NCBI GenBank assembly: GCA_022393335.1
Contig: JAJEKB010020775.1
Coordinates: 188,256 to 252,255 of the forward strand
Direction: 5' to 3'
Origin: Macrotrachela quadricornifera
Taxonomy: Eukaryota > Rotifera > Eurotatoria > Philodinida > Philodinidae
Length of the DNA stretch: 64,000 nucleotides
In this document: piece by piece, positions 48,244-59,430 of the stretch
How positions within the stretch are numbered: the stretch's first letter is position 1
Layout: each line of letters opens with the position of its first letter
Position numbers and translations under genes: made by a program
Notes under the pieces: model-generated
Told to the model about the DNA's origin: nothing
The model's input: only the letters and a program-made list of their open reading frames with translations
Databases searched by the model: none

Positions 48244-49613
48244 AATTCAAAGGATACATGCGAATGATGAATTTTCTATTAACAGTTGATCTGTTGCTAT
48301 TTTCATCTCAATTATTCATTGTTACATAATCAACACTTGTAAATAACATTAATTTATAGAATATAAAACAATAATTATTATTTTTATTATTCGGTGACAC
48401 ATACATTCTTTTCACTATTAGAAAAAAATTTTCATTCTAATATGTTTTCTTTTCTAGATTTAATACTTCATGACATACGGTGTATTTTTATTTTATAGCC
48501 ATTCAATTTTTCTTACTTTAGATAACAGAAACTAAGCATTAGAAAATTATCTAAAATAGAATTAATATTCGAATTATAGAAATGATCAAACGTTTTTGTA
48601 AAACATAGATTTTCTCATAATTTTCAGTAAGATATTATTTAATTAATGAACAGATTGATTCTTAAAAAAACAGTGTATGGTATTTATTTATCTTTCTACT
48701 ATAGTTCTGTACTTAAATAAATAGTCAAAAGTATCAATATGGTACTAGAAAAGAATAAAGTGTTAAACATTTTTCTCTGATTATCATAATATAATAAAAT
48801 CTTCTTCTTTATCAGAGATGGCGCAACCGGAGGGCGATAGAGAGACATTCACTGCGTTTAAAAAGATATGACTGAAGTACTTTGATTTTCAACATGCCTT
48901 TCTTCGGTTTAAGATCCACCGTTCTTCTCCTGTTTTCAGATACAGAAAGTTCTATTGCAAACCACCATGCCGACTTTTTTTAGCTCTTAGTTTGAGTTTT
49001 TGAGGAAATCTCTATAACATTGAAAGAAATTTCAAAAATTTAGTCAATAACAAAAATTTTTTTACCTTATTCCGGTTTCAAAAGCACCCCTCTCCCGCTC
49101 CAGTCCTGTCTTTTATTGTATAATCATACACACTATGCATCGGTGAAAATAAAAGTATATCTCTTTATGAATTTAACTATGAAAAATAGTCAATTAAATA
49201 TTATCTCTTTTCATGTTAAATATTTTCTATTAAACATCAGATGTTTTTCAAAAAAAACTACATGCAAAAATTGAAATAACAGATGGAAACTATTAGTAAT
49301 TTGACTTAAATAACATATTTTATGTCATATAGTTTTAGTTGGCATTTTAAAAGAACAAGAAGAACTGAGCTAAACATTCAGAAAGGTGAAATTATTTGGA
49401 ATATTTTTACAATAATAAGAATAGAATAATAAACACAAAATATTATTTTTCACTTCTAATTTATTTTATAGATTTAATTAACAGCAATGAATACAAATCA
49501 AATAACTAATTTGTCATCACAAATAATGTATGTGTTTCATTAATTAGCAAAATAATAAAGAAAAATGAATTTTATTTAGAAATTCAATTGTTCGAAAAAA
49601 GAAAATACTTTAG
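48244..49613. other. No gene recognised; dispersed repeat at 48818-49105
   Basis: The only structured part is 48818-49105, a diverged copy of the repeat at 9660-9990. The rest is AT-rich. An exon for the N-terminus of the FG-GAP gene that follows may lie here but was not identified. Confidence 0.4.
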
Positions 49614-51171
49614 ATTAGTTTTGCTATTATTATTTCCATATTAATTATTACAACTATTGTTATTTTACCAACTGTTGTTTTTAAAAAAAAAATTGTTATA
49701 TCAACAACAACAACAACAACAGTGAAAACATTGACAGAAGGTAGATCTTGGTTTACTTTAAAGCAGTTTACTCGTTCTTTTTCTGCCAAAAATAGAATCA
49801 ATAAAAGATTTTCAGTCTAAATGTTGTTTTAAGAATATAAACGTCTATCTTTCTAAAAGAAATGTATTACTAGGGATAAGACAATTTTTTTATCATTTTT
49901 TCTTTTCTAATTTTAGATACTTCGGAAATAATGACAACATCAAAAGCAGTTGGTAAGTAAATTATTATTTCTTTCTTCAATTAACTGCTACGAAAGGGAA
50001 TAAGAGAACAATTTTAACATTTATTATTAATAGTAAAACTGATATTCAATAAAATAGAACATACACTAACTGTATACTACTGATCTTATATTAACAGAAA
50101 AAGATTTTATTATTAGATCAATGTACTCGAATATATTCTGAATTAACAAAAATTCCAGACACTTATGGGTTAACTTTAATGATAACAGATGATGTCAGTT
50201 TTGATGGCAAAATGGCATCATTATCATAGGTGGCAATCCTAAAAAAAAATATAGAAATCCACTATGACAATGGCAAGGCAACATTTACTGTTCAAACAAC
50301 ATCTTCATCTATGATGAATCCAATACGGATTACAAAATCTGATATCAATAGTGATGGTAAAAATGACTTTATTATCATAGATAATGTGTGGTACACAGTC
50401 TTTATTCTACTAAATGATGGTAATGGTGGTTTTGTTGAACAAATGAATTATTCCATTAATAAATTAGCGAATTGTGTTGTAACTGCTGATGTTAATAGTG
50501 ATAACAAACCAGATATTATTGTTGTGACTTCTAAAGAACCAGCATATATGATTGTTTATCTCAATGCTGGTAATGGCCTATTCACTAATGAAACTCAATA
50601 TCGCATTGAAATAATTTCATCGTGTCTTACAGTAGCTGATCTTAATAATGATGGTTATCTTGATGTAATTATTGCATATTCCACGTTCGATAAAATGGAC
50701 ATTTTTTACAATATTGGTAATGGAACGTTTACTGGTTACAGAAACATTTCTGCTAGAGTAGGTACAATCATGGTAGTGACAGAAGATATAAATGGTGATG
50801 GAAAAGTTGATCTTATAGTTGCAAATACAGACGGAAACATTATTATTTATTTTAACAATGACAATGACATGTTTAATACTACAACAATTCGTGATAATGA
50901 TGTACTGACGTCAGTATCAGTTGGTGATGTTAATGATGATAATAAGCTTGATGTTATTGTTACAAACGTTAAAAATGATAATCTTGAAACAATTGGTATT
51001 TTTCTTAATATTGGTAATGGTAACTTTACTGAAAAAATGGTATATTTAACTGATGCATTTGCATTTTCTACTATAATAGTTGACATTAATGATGACCATC
51101 AAGATGATATTATTGTTCAACATTCACACAGTGTCGGTATTTTATACACTAATTGTTCATATAAACATTGA
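49614..51171 (+). CDS. Membrane-anchored FG-GAP/VCBS repeat protein, two frameshifts
   Basis: Three exons. Exon 49614-49740 (after a TTTAG acceptor) encodes a hydrophobic span (ISFAIIISILIITTIVIL), KKK and a poly-Thr stretch. Exon 49917-49952 adds TSEIMTTSKAV. Exon 50117-51171 encodes the repeat domain; all junctions are phase 1. There are exactly seven FG-GAP calcium loops, from DVSFDGK through SDINSDGKND, ADVNSDNKPD, ADLNNDGYLD, EDINGDGKVD and GDVNDDNKLD to VDINDDHQDD. A Cys precedes the first (DQCTRIYS) and another follows the last (LYTNCSYKH). Between about 50207 and 50248 the family pattern (NGIIIIGGNP) is in another frame: one base appears lost in an A run and one gained in the A9 run, leaving a TAG at 50227. 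It could be a young pseudogene or an assembly error. Likely an extracellular beta-propeller on a type II anchor; the start exon is missing. Confidence 0.72.
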
Positions 51172-51246
51172 CATTTTAATGAATTCTTATAAATTCTTCT
51201 ACATATTATTTTTTTTTCTGTTATTTACTGATTGTTTGCTTTATGC

Positions 51247-51479
51247 TAGATGTGTGACAGTTCCATATCAACTCGTGGAACTGTAACTGATCAAACCAGT
51301 TCATTTCGTTTGAAATGGAGCTGTTCATCGGTTCATTTCATTTGAACTGGAGTTATTCATCAGTTCATTTCATTCGAACTGGAATTGGAAACCAGCTCCA
51401 TATGTTTAAACTGGAACCGAACATCCAGTTCTTTGATTCAGTTCACACGAACTGTTGAACCTGAGTTGTCACACACCTG
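51247..51479. mobile_element. hAT-type MITE with CAGTTC/GAACTG words
   Basis: 233-bp element with 8-bp duplication CTTTATGC (51239-51246 and 51480-51487). Ends TAGATGTGTGACAGTTCC and the complement of CAGGTGTGTGACAACTC. The interior is variants of CAGTTCATTTCATTTGAACTG. It lies 75 bp past the stop codon of the FG-GAP gene. Confidence 0.88.
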
Positions 51480-51784
51480 CTTTATGCTATAGTATGTGAA
51501 AGAAGCTAAAATTTGTTTGATTGTAGAAATAAAATATCATATACGAGAGAAACTGTTCTTAGTATTATCGAAGTACAACAGTAACCACGACCTAAAAATT
51601 GGTAATTCAAGAAACTTTAGCAAATCGAGAAAATTAAGAAAAGTTAGGAAATTTGGTATAATGAATATATCAATCGACCTTTGAATGATATTCCGTATAC
51701 CTAATGTCGAACTCAAAGAAATCTAGGAAATCGAGAAATTTAAGAAAATAAAAGGAATTCAACGCATCAATGAACCTTCGTATG

Positions 51785-51885
51785 ATTTTTATTGAACCTG
51801 CTATTCTCTTTCTCGTAGACAAGAGTCTAGCAAACATAAATTGTCTGCTTACTTGCTTGATTGGTTGTTTGTCTGCATTTCACTT
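51785..51885. repeat. Dispersed repeat, second copy of 2484-2580
   Basis: TATTCTCTTTCTCGTAGA, then AAGAGTCT and AAATTGTCTGCTTACTTGC, matching 2500-2565. Confidence 0.55.
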
Positions 51886-52025
51886 CTTTATTGTGTGTGA
51901 AAGAAATTAGCTAGAAAATAAAAGCTTTCCCATCGATATATAGCTACTTTCGGTTTTATTTTGCGCCTGAACGAGAACAGTGCACAAATAAAATGTATAT
52001 ATAAAAAAATCTATGTGAATCTTAC

Positions 52026-52293
52026 TGTGTTCAAACCTCAGTAACATCATCCATGGAATGACCTTGGACAAGTCACTAACGGCTAAGTTGTCTAAAAATG
52101 ATTCATCCACATGAGTCATCCGTGCTGATTATGTCTTTAGTCAGTATGTTGGACGGAAGAGGGTGCAGATACCGCCGTCTGTAAAAAGAAAAGACGATAG
52201 AACCCGGCTGCATGTGGAAAAATTAGTAATAATAACCGCGGCCGGCCCCAACGGGCGACAAGCCTATGGGACGTTATTATTATATTATTATTA
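52026..52293 (+). mobile_element. SINE-like retroposon with 15-bp target duplication
   Basis: Flanked by the 15-bp direct repeat CTATGTGAATCTTAC (52011-52025 and 52294-52308). Begins with a pol III B-box-like GTTCAAACCTCAG. It then has ACCTTGGACAAGTCACTAAC, a block common in tRNA-derived SINEs and L2-type tails, and ends in a TTATTATTATATTATTATTA tail. The A box is absent, so the copy is probably 5'-truncated. An internal GC-rich stretch (ACCGCGGCCGGCCCC) contrasts with the surroundings. It could also be the short 3' end of a LINE. Confidence 0.75.
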
Positions 52294-52308
52294 CTATGTG
52301 AATCTTAC

Positions 52309-53025
52309 AGTAAGATCATGTATGATTGATCTTATTGTCGGATTGATTCCCCTGGGATATGTCTTGAAAGATTTATTTTAGAACAAAGAAACTCAAACAC
52401 TAGGCAAAATATGCATGAAGAACATTCTTAACTATAATAGGAGTTGATTTCGTTTATGTTTATGATTTAACAGTAATAGATATAAAAATCTGTTTTCCTT
52501 GTCTTAAACCGAACCGATCCCATCACTGGTATGTCATCGATCACTAGGATATATATTTGGATATTTTTGAGAATAAAAACGTATACTTCAAAAAACGAAA
52601 TGGAAAGAAATGTTTTTTAACATCAACTCAAATATTTGATTTTTTATTCAAGAAGGAGTTTTATTGAACAAGAGTCGAAGTTGCATATAAAATGAACTAT
52701 ATTGAAAAGATTTAACAAATTTTTCTTAGAATTCTTTATGCACGAACGTATAATATACTCTAAGTTTGATAAAAGGTGATATCTTTTCATCAAGAAAAAA
52801 AGCAATTAACCATGATAAAAAGTACAAAACCTGTGAATATAGCTTTCATTCACATATCAATTTTCAAAAATTAAATTGTAGGGCTTCAGTGAAACTGACA
52901 CCACTAGGAATGAAGCTATAAAGTAATAAAAAACAGCAGGCGAGCTGTAATATATAATTGAAGGTAAAGTCAGTATCAATTTATTCATAAAGACATCAGC
53001 ACTAATTCGATTTTATTCAATCAAT
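52309..53025. other. No gene recognised; upstream of FG-GAP gene
   Basis: AT-rich leader region; no promoter motif can be asserted. Confidence 0.45.
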
Positions 53026-56000
53026 ATGGCTTTTATCTCACTACTATTACTCACTGTGTTGAGCACATACTCGTTTACTGGAAGCGTAATAGGTAAACTG
53101 ATGAGCATTTAACTGATTAACTTTAGTTCTGATACTTTTGTAAGCTCTGCATTTGACTATTCTCTCTGTATGTCGAATCAAAAGATCAGAATGATGTCTT
53201 CGAAATATATATGTATCTAATACTTGGAATTTGAACTCAAATATTCAATCATGGAAGGATTCAATTTTGAGAGGGAAGGAAAGGGTAATGCGCCGTACGA
53301 ATCAGGTGCGACTGAGGAGATAAAATCCCACAGAGACAGTGAATGTAAGAAGAAATGGTTGAATTAAACTTTCCAATTTTACATGAATGGTCGATTGTTA
53401 CATCTGCCATACAAATTTAAATATATCACAACACTTCGCTGACTTACAAGAAACCTATGCTAGAACTACTATGTCGAGATTAGTATAGAATCAATCATGA
53501 TACTCATTTTTCAAAAGCTTCATTTTGTCGATAGACACTCGTTGTATAACTTTACGCTGAAACTGCTGAAGAAGTTTCCATATGTACTTTTAAATAGAAT
53601 TTATTCTTCAATATTACTATTACTAAGCGATATTTTCTAGCAAAATATACTACTATTTGCAACACTGAGGGTGAAAAAAAAAGTTATTGAAAGTAGGATT
53701 ATCCTTTTCTTGAAGAAAGTTATTAAGTATAGATGCTTATGAAATGTTAATAGATTTGTGTAGATCTAGATATGCATCAAACTTGAATTGTGATTCAATT
53801 CAATCCTTTACTACAATGCAGAAAAAAGAGAAAACTAATTTTTCTAATCTGTCTATTTCATGGACAAGTGTTTAGAAATGAGACAAAATTCGATCTTAAA
53901 GAAAAGCTAAAGTTTTTCTCTCTGAATAAAATAGAATACATTTAATGGAAGAGATGACACACAAAAATATTTAAATTAATGCCATACTACTGATTTTCCT
54001 ATTCTATTTGCAATTGTTCATAAAAATTTTATAAATAATCGAGCATTACAAGACTTGAACTTTCTCTTGTTAAAGCATAGAGAAAGTAAAAATATTAGTG
54101 ATAATTGAAAAATAGTATTCGGATACATTTATATCGCTTGTTTATATTTTAAGAAGCTGTCTGTCAAACACCATATGGTATACCCAACATATATATTACT
54201 GGAACTAATCCCTCTAATGTGCTAGCGGTTGATCTTAACAATGACAATGAACTGGATCTAGTAGTGACTAACTCCCACAATAACACAGTTGGTGTACGAC
54301 TTGGAAATGGAAATGGAACATTCCAGAAACAAAAGTTGTATTCAACTGGTAACTATCCATCAGGTGTTGCAGTAGATGATTTCAATCATGATACTATATT
54401 GGATATTGTAGTCACCAACTCATTTGATAATAACATTGGCATTTTACTTGGTAATGGAGATGGAACTTTTCAGAATCAAATAACATATTCAACTCCTAAT
54501 TATCCACAAGCTGTGACAACAGGTGACTTTAATGGTGATACTAAAATTGATTTAGCAGTGGTTAATTGGGGTGATAGTAGCATTAGTGTGTTTCTCGGTA
54601 ATGGAAACGGAACATTTCACCAACATATAAAGTATAACGTTAAGTTTAGACCAAGTGATATTGCAATGGGTGATTTCAACAATGATACTAAACTTGACCT
54701 AGTGACGTCAAATGGCGAAGAAATAGATGGCAGTATTAATGTTTTCCTTGGCGATGGAAATGGAACCTTTCAGAAACCAATAGAATATTTAGTTGGCGGT
54801 AAACCATCTTCTGTGGCAGTAGCTGATTTCAACAATGATACTAAACTAGATGTAGTAACCGCCGATTTTAATGGCAACAGCGTTAGTGTACTGCTCGGTA
54901 ATGGAAATGGAACATTTCAGAATCGGATGACTTATGCAGTTGGAGTTTCGCCAACGTCTGTAACAGTAGGCGTTTTGAATAACGATTCCAAACTAGATTT
55001 AGCAGTGGTCAACTTTGATGATCAGAGTGTCAGTATTTTACTAGGTAATGGAGATGGTAGTTTTGAAAAGCAAATAACGTATCATATTGGTTGGAGTCCC
55101 TCTTGTGTGACAGTTGGTGATTTTAATAAAAATAACAAATCAGACCTGGTAGCAACTAACTATGGTACTGATACGATCAATATTCTCTTTGGTAATGGAG
55201 ATGGAACATTTCTTCCTAATCGAACGAAATATTCAGTTGATTCTCGTCCATCTTCTGTAACTATAGGTGACTTTAACAATGATACTAAACTAGATTTAGT
55301 AACATCAAATGGTGATACGAATGACGGCACCGTGAGTATATTGCTTGGCAATGGAGATGGAACATTTCAGAATCAAATGAAGTATTCAGTTGGGTCTTCC
55401 CCATCGTGTGTAACAACAGGTGATTTCAACAATGATACTAAATTAGATCTAGCAGTAACAAATTCGGGTGGTAATAGTGTTAGTGTGTTACTTGGCAATG
55501 GAGATGGAACATTTCGAAATCAAACGAAGTATACTATTGGTTTTCGTTCAACTTTTGTTATAGCAGCTGATTTTAATAATGATAAGAAACTAGATTTAAT
55601 AACGGCTAACGGTGATGATAGTGAAAACAGCATCAGTGTCTTGCTTGGCAATGGAAATGGAACATTTCAGAGACAAATGAAATTTACAGTTGGTGCTCAA
55701 CCATCTTTTCTGGCAGTAGCTGATTTCAACAATGATACTAAACTAGATGTGATAACAACCAACAGTGGTGATGCAACCATTAGTGTATTGCTCGGTTATG
55801 GAAATGGAACGTTTCACAGACAAAGAAAGTATGTAGTTGATGAAAGGCCAACTTCTGTAACAGTAGGTGATTTCAATAAAGACTTTAAAATGGATCTGGC
55901 AGTTGTTAACTACTATGGAGATAGTATCAGTATATTACTAGGCAATGGAGATGGTACATTTCAAAAACAGATAATGTATTTAACTAGTCGTTATCCGTAT

Positions 56001-56258
56001 TGGATTTTATCAGGCGATCTAAATAATGATTCTAATCTAGATTTAGCATTAACTAATAAGGGTGGTGACGGTGTCAGTTTATTGCTCGGCAACGGTGATG
56101 GAACATTCCAAAACCAATTCATGCATTCAATTGGAGGCGGTCCTTCATCTGTGACAGTAGGTGATTTTAAAAATGCTAACAAACTGGATTTAGCTGTGCT
56201 CAGTGCTGATACCAGTGACATTACTATTCTTCTCAATTCATGTTCACAATACAGTTAA
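53026..56258 (+). CDS. Secreted FG-GAP/VCBS repeat protein, two-propeller type
   Basis: Two exons. Exon 1 (53026-53092, 67 nt) is a signal peptide, MAFISLLLLTVLSTYSFTG, ending in phase 1 before GTAAAC. After a 1061-bp intron, exon 2 (54154-56258) starts behind TATTTTAAG and runs open to the stop; the protein is 723 residues. It begins EAVCQTPYGIPN and then has 14 FG-GAP/VCBS repeats of about 47 residues. Each has a calcium loop such as DFNNDTKLDLAV and, in the first 13, a turn such as LLGNGDGTFQ. The last repeat ends LLNSC. A Cys before repeat 1 and a Cys after repeat 14, with 2 x 7 repeats, suggest two closed seven-bladed propellers. The protein is expected to be exported; ligand unknown. 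The repeats are nearly identical in places, which favours unequal exchange. Confidence 0.9.
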
Positions 56259-56914
56259 TGCTAATGGAAGGAGATTATCAAATATAATTCATCTAAGTTA
56301 ATTGACATTCTCTGTACTCTTCTCTATTTTCTTCTCATATGATTTTGTTTTTCTAGTCTTCTGAATTTTATTTCACCTTCTAAGTATATATTTGATTGAT
56401 TATTACGTAGAATGTCCGTGTGTTTTTAAATATTTGCAGATGAAACTGTTTATTTGATGGAAAATGGCTGTATGATATCATATGTGATAAAAACTGACTT
56501 CAGTCTATCTTAGTGTCTTAGTTTACTGTCAGAATATTGGTTAGCTATCAGATACGGTCGGATTGTAATTTCAAATTTACCTTTGATCCTTTTTTATAGT
56601 CTTCCGATTAGTCTGAACAAGTTCAACAGACAAAACGGATTAGACATGACGAGATTCAAGAACATTCTAGACTAATCCAGACGCATTTGAAGGAAGATTT
56701 CTCCAAAAAGTGATTAATTAAGACGATCGTCTTCATACATGTTTTTTACATGAGAAGATCGAACTTTTTACTGTTGTTCTTAAGGATTTTATTATTTTAT
56801 TTGAAAAGTAAAATTGTTGGAAGAAGATATAAAGAACAACTCAAAGAATCCAATAAACGCAGCTAAACTGTATCTCATGAACGTTTATAAGCACATCTAA
56901 AATAAAGAAATTAA
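56259..56914. other. Convergent intergenic region between FG-GAP paralogues
   Basis: Holds the 3' untranslated regions of both genes. No repeat or RNA gene seen. Confidence 0.5.
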
Positions 56915-59430
56915 TTATGAACATAAGTTGAAAAGAATCGTGACACTGTTGTCATTAATATTGGTTACTGCTAAATCTAGTTTGTTTTTATCTTTGAATG
57001 CACCACCCACTAAAGATGAAGGGCCTAAACCGACTTTATATATTAATTGGTCCTGAAAGGTGCCATTTCCATTACCAATCAATACACCGACATTATTGTC
57101 ATTGATGTTAGTCACTGCCAGATCTAATTTATTATCATTGTTTAGATCATCTGAGAAGACTGATGTTGGCATGGAGTTAGTTTTATATATTATTTGCTGA
57201 TGAAATGTTCCATCACCATTGCCGATCAATACACTGATAGTATTGTTACCGAAATTTGTTACAGCTAGATCTAGTTTGGTATCATTATTAAAATCGCCTA
57301 AAGTTACAGAGGATGGATGTAAACCGACAGTATATTTTCTTTGATTTTGAAAAGTACCATCTCCATTGCCAAGCAACACACTGATAGTATTGTCATTAGA
57401 GTTGGCCACTACTAAATCTAGTTTAATATCATTGTTCAAATCACCTACTGTTGCAGAAGATGGATGCGAACCGACGGTGTATTTTCTTTGATTTTGGAAA
57501 GTTCCATCCCCATTTCCAAGTAGTATACTGATGGTATTGTCACCAGAGTTAGCCACTGCTAGATCCAATTTAATATCATTGTTGAAATCACCTACTATTA
57601 CAGAAGATCCATTAGAACCAACTGTATATGGTATTTGTGTCTCAAATGTTCCATCTCCATTACCAATCAATACACTGATACTGTTGCTACCATTATTGGC
57701 TATTGCTAGATCCAGTTTGATATCATTGTTAAAATCACCTATTGTTACAGAGGATGGACTATTGCCAACTTTATATTTTCTTTGATACCCAAATGTTCTA
57801 TTCCCTTTGCCAATCAACACACTAATGCTGTTCTCACCATTATTGGCCACTACTAAATCCAATATAGTATCATTATTGAGATCACCTATTATTACAGAAG
57901 ATGGACTATCACCAACTGAATACTTTATTTTGTTTTTAAATGTACCATCTCCATTACCGAATAATATAGTAATGATTGCCTCATTTAGATTTGTGACTGC
58001 TACATCTAATTCATTATCTTCATTGAAATCACCTGACGCAAAAGAATAGGACGTATAGCCAGCATCAGACTTTGTTTTTTTCTGAAAAGTTCCATCTCCG
58101 TTGCCAAGTAATACACTGATGCTGCTGTCCATAGCATTACTCACTGCTAAATCTAGTTTGGAGTCTTTATTAAAATCATATACTAGCACAAAGGTTGGAC
58201 CTTGATCAACTGAATATAGTGTTTGATCCTGAAATGTTCCATCTCCATTGCCAAGCAATATACTGACACAAGCAGTCATAAAGTTGGTCACTGCTAGATC
58301 TTGTATGGTATCATTATTGAAGTCACCTACTCCCACAAAAGTTGGCTCATCGTCAGCTGCAAATTTCATTTGTTTTTGAAACTTTCCGTTTCCGTTACCG
58401 AGTAGTATACTAATACTGTCGTCCCCACCGTTGGCCGTTACTAAATCTAGTATACCATCATGGTTAAAATCACCTACTGTTACAGAGCTTGAACCACTAC
58501 CCACTTGATACTTTTCTTGTTTATGGAATGTTCCATCTCCATTGCCAAGTAAGATACTAACAGTACCTTCATGATCGTTGGCTACTGCTAGATCTAGTTT
58601 AGTATCATTGTTGAAATCATTTGTTATCAGCGACCATGGATAAATACCAGTTGAGTATTTCATTTGATTCTGAAATGTTCCATCTCCATTGCCAAGGAGT
58701 ATACTGACATCAGAACTATGAGCATTGGTTACTGCAATATCAAGTTTAGCATCATGATTGAAATCACCAGCCGTAATAGAGAGTGGCAAAGAACCAACTG
58801 AATATGTTGTTTGATTATAGAATGTTCCATGTCCATTTCCCAAAAGTATACTGACGGTGTCATGACCATTCTCCGCCAGTGCTAGATCTAGTTTACCATC
58901 ATTGTTAAAATCACCCGATAATATAAAAAAAACAAGATATTTACTATGAACTTTTTCAGTTTGACCGTATGGTGTTTGACAGGTAGCTTCTAAAAGTAAG
59001 AAGTAGTTAGTAAATGTTTCAGTCTCTTGTTTTCATGCTGAATAGTTTAGAGACTTCCATTGTTTTATGCACAAATATACGAGTGAAGAATCGATTAAAC
59101 ACAAGAACTTACATTAACTTATCATAAAATAAATGGGAAAGCATGTCTTAAGATCCGAGTGTGTTTTGAAAAGGGGAAAGAATGTTTGTCATATGTGCAC
59201 ATGTTCTTTCAGAACCAAGTATAAAGAATAGAAATTCTAACACCTTTAAAAAGTTGCAACACTAGTTTGACTTTTTTATCTGATGAAAAGAGACAACAGC
59301 TCAATGTAAAATTTGAAAACAAACTAAATCGAATATCAGTCAATTTTATATTCGAAAATTTACCTGAAACACTATTAGCACATATATATGCAGTGAATAC
59401 AATCAGCAGTAACAATGAGATAGAAGCCAT
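56915..59430 (-). CDS. Secreted FG-GAP/VCBS repeat protein, convergent paralogue
   Basis: Same design as the plus-strand gene it faces. Exon 1 (59430-59364) is also exactly 67 nt, a signal peptide MASISLLLLIVFTAYICANS, ending in phase 1 before GTAAAT. After a 374-bp intron, exon 2 (58989-56915) follows CTTTTAG and begins EATCQTPYGQTEK; the protein is 713 residues. Fourteen FG-GAP loops follow, from GDFNNDGKLDLALA to GAFKDKNKLDLAVT. The final FNLCS supplies the C-terminal Cys. The last loop has lost acidic residues, as has the last loop of the paralogue (GDFKNANKLD). The matching exon sizes, phases and repeat number point to an inverted tail-to-tail duplication. The role is likely extracellular binding or adhesion, by family analogy only. 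Confidence 0.9.

Noticed and set aside
49610..49801. Minus-strand frame with VVVVVD
   Set aside because: Antisense of the poly-Thr exon of the FG-GAP gene.
52163..52381. 72-residue open frame (plus)
   Set aside because: Most of it lies within the SINE-like retroposon and its ATT tail.
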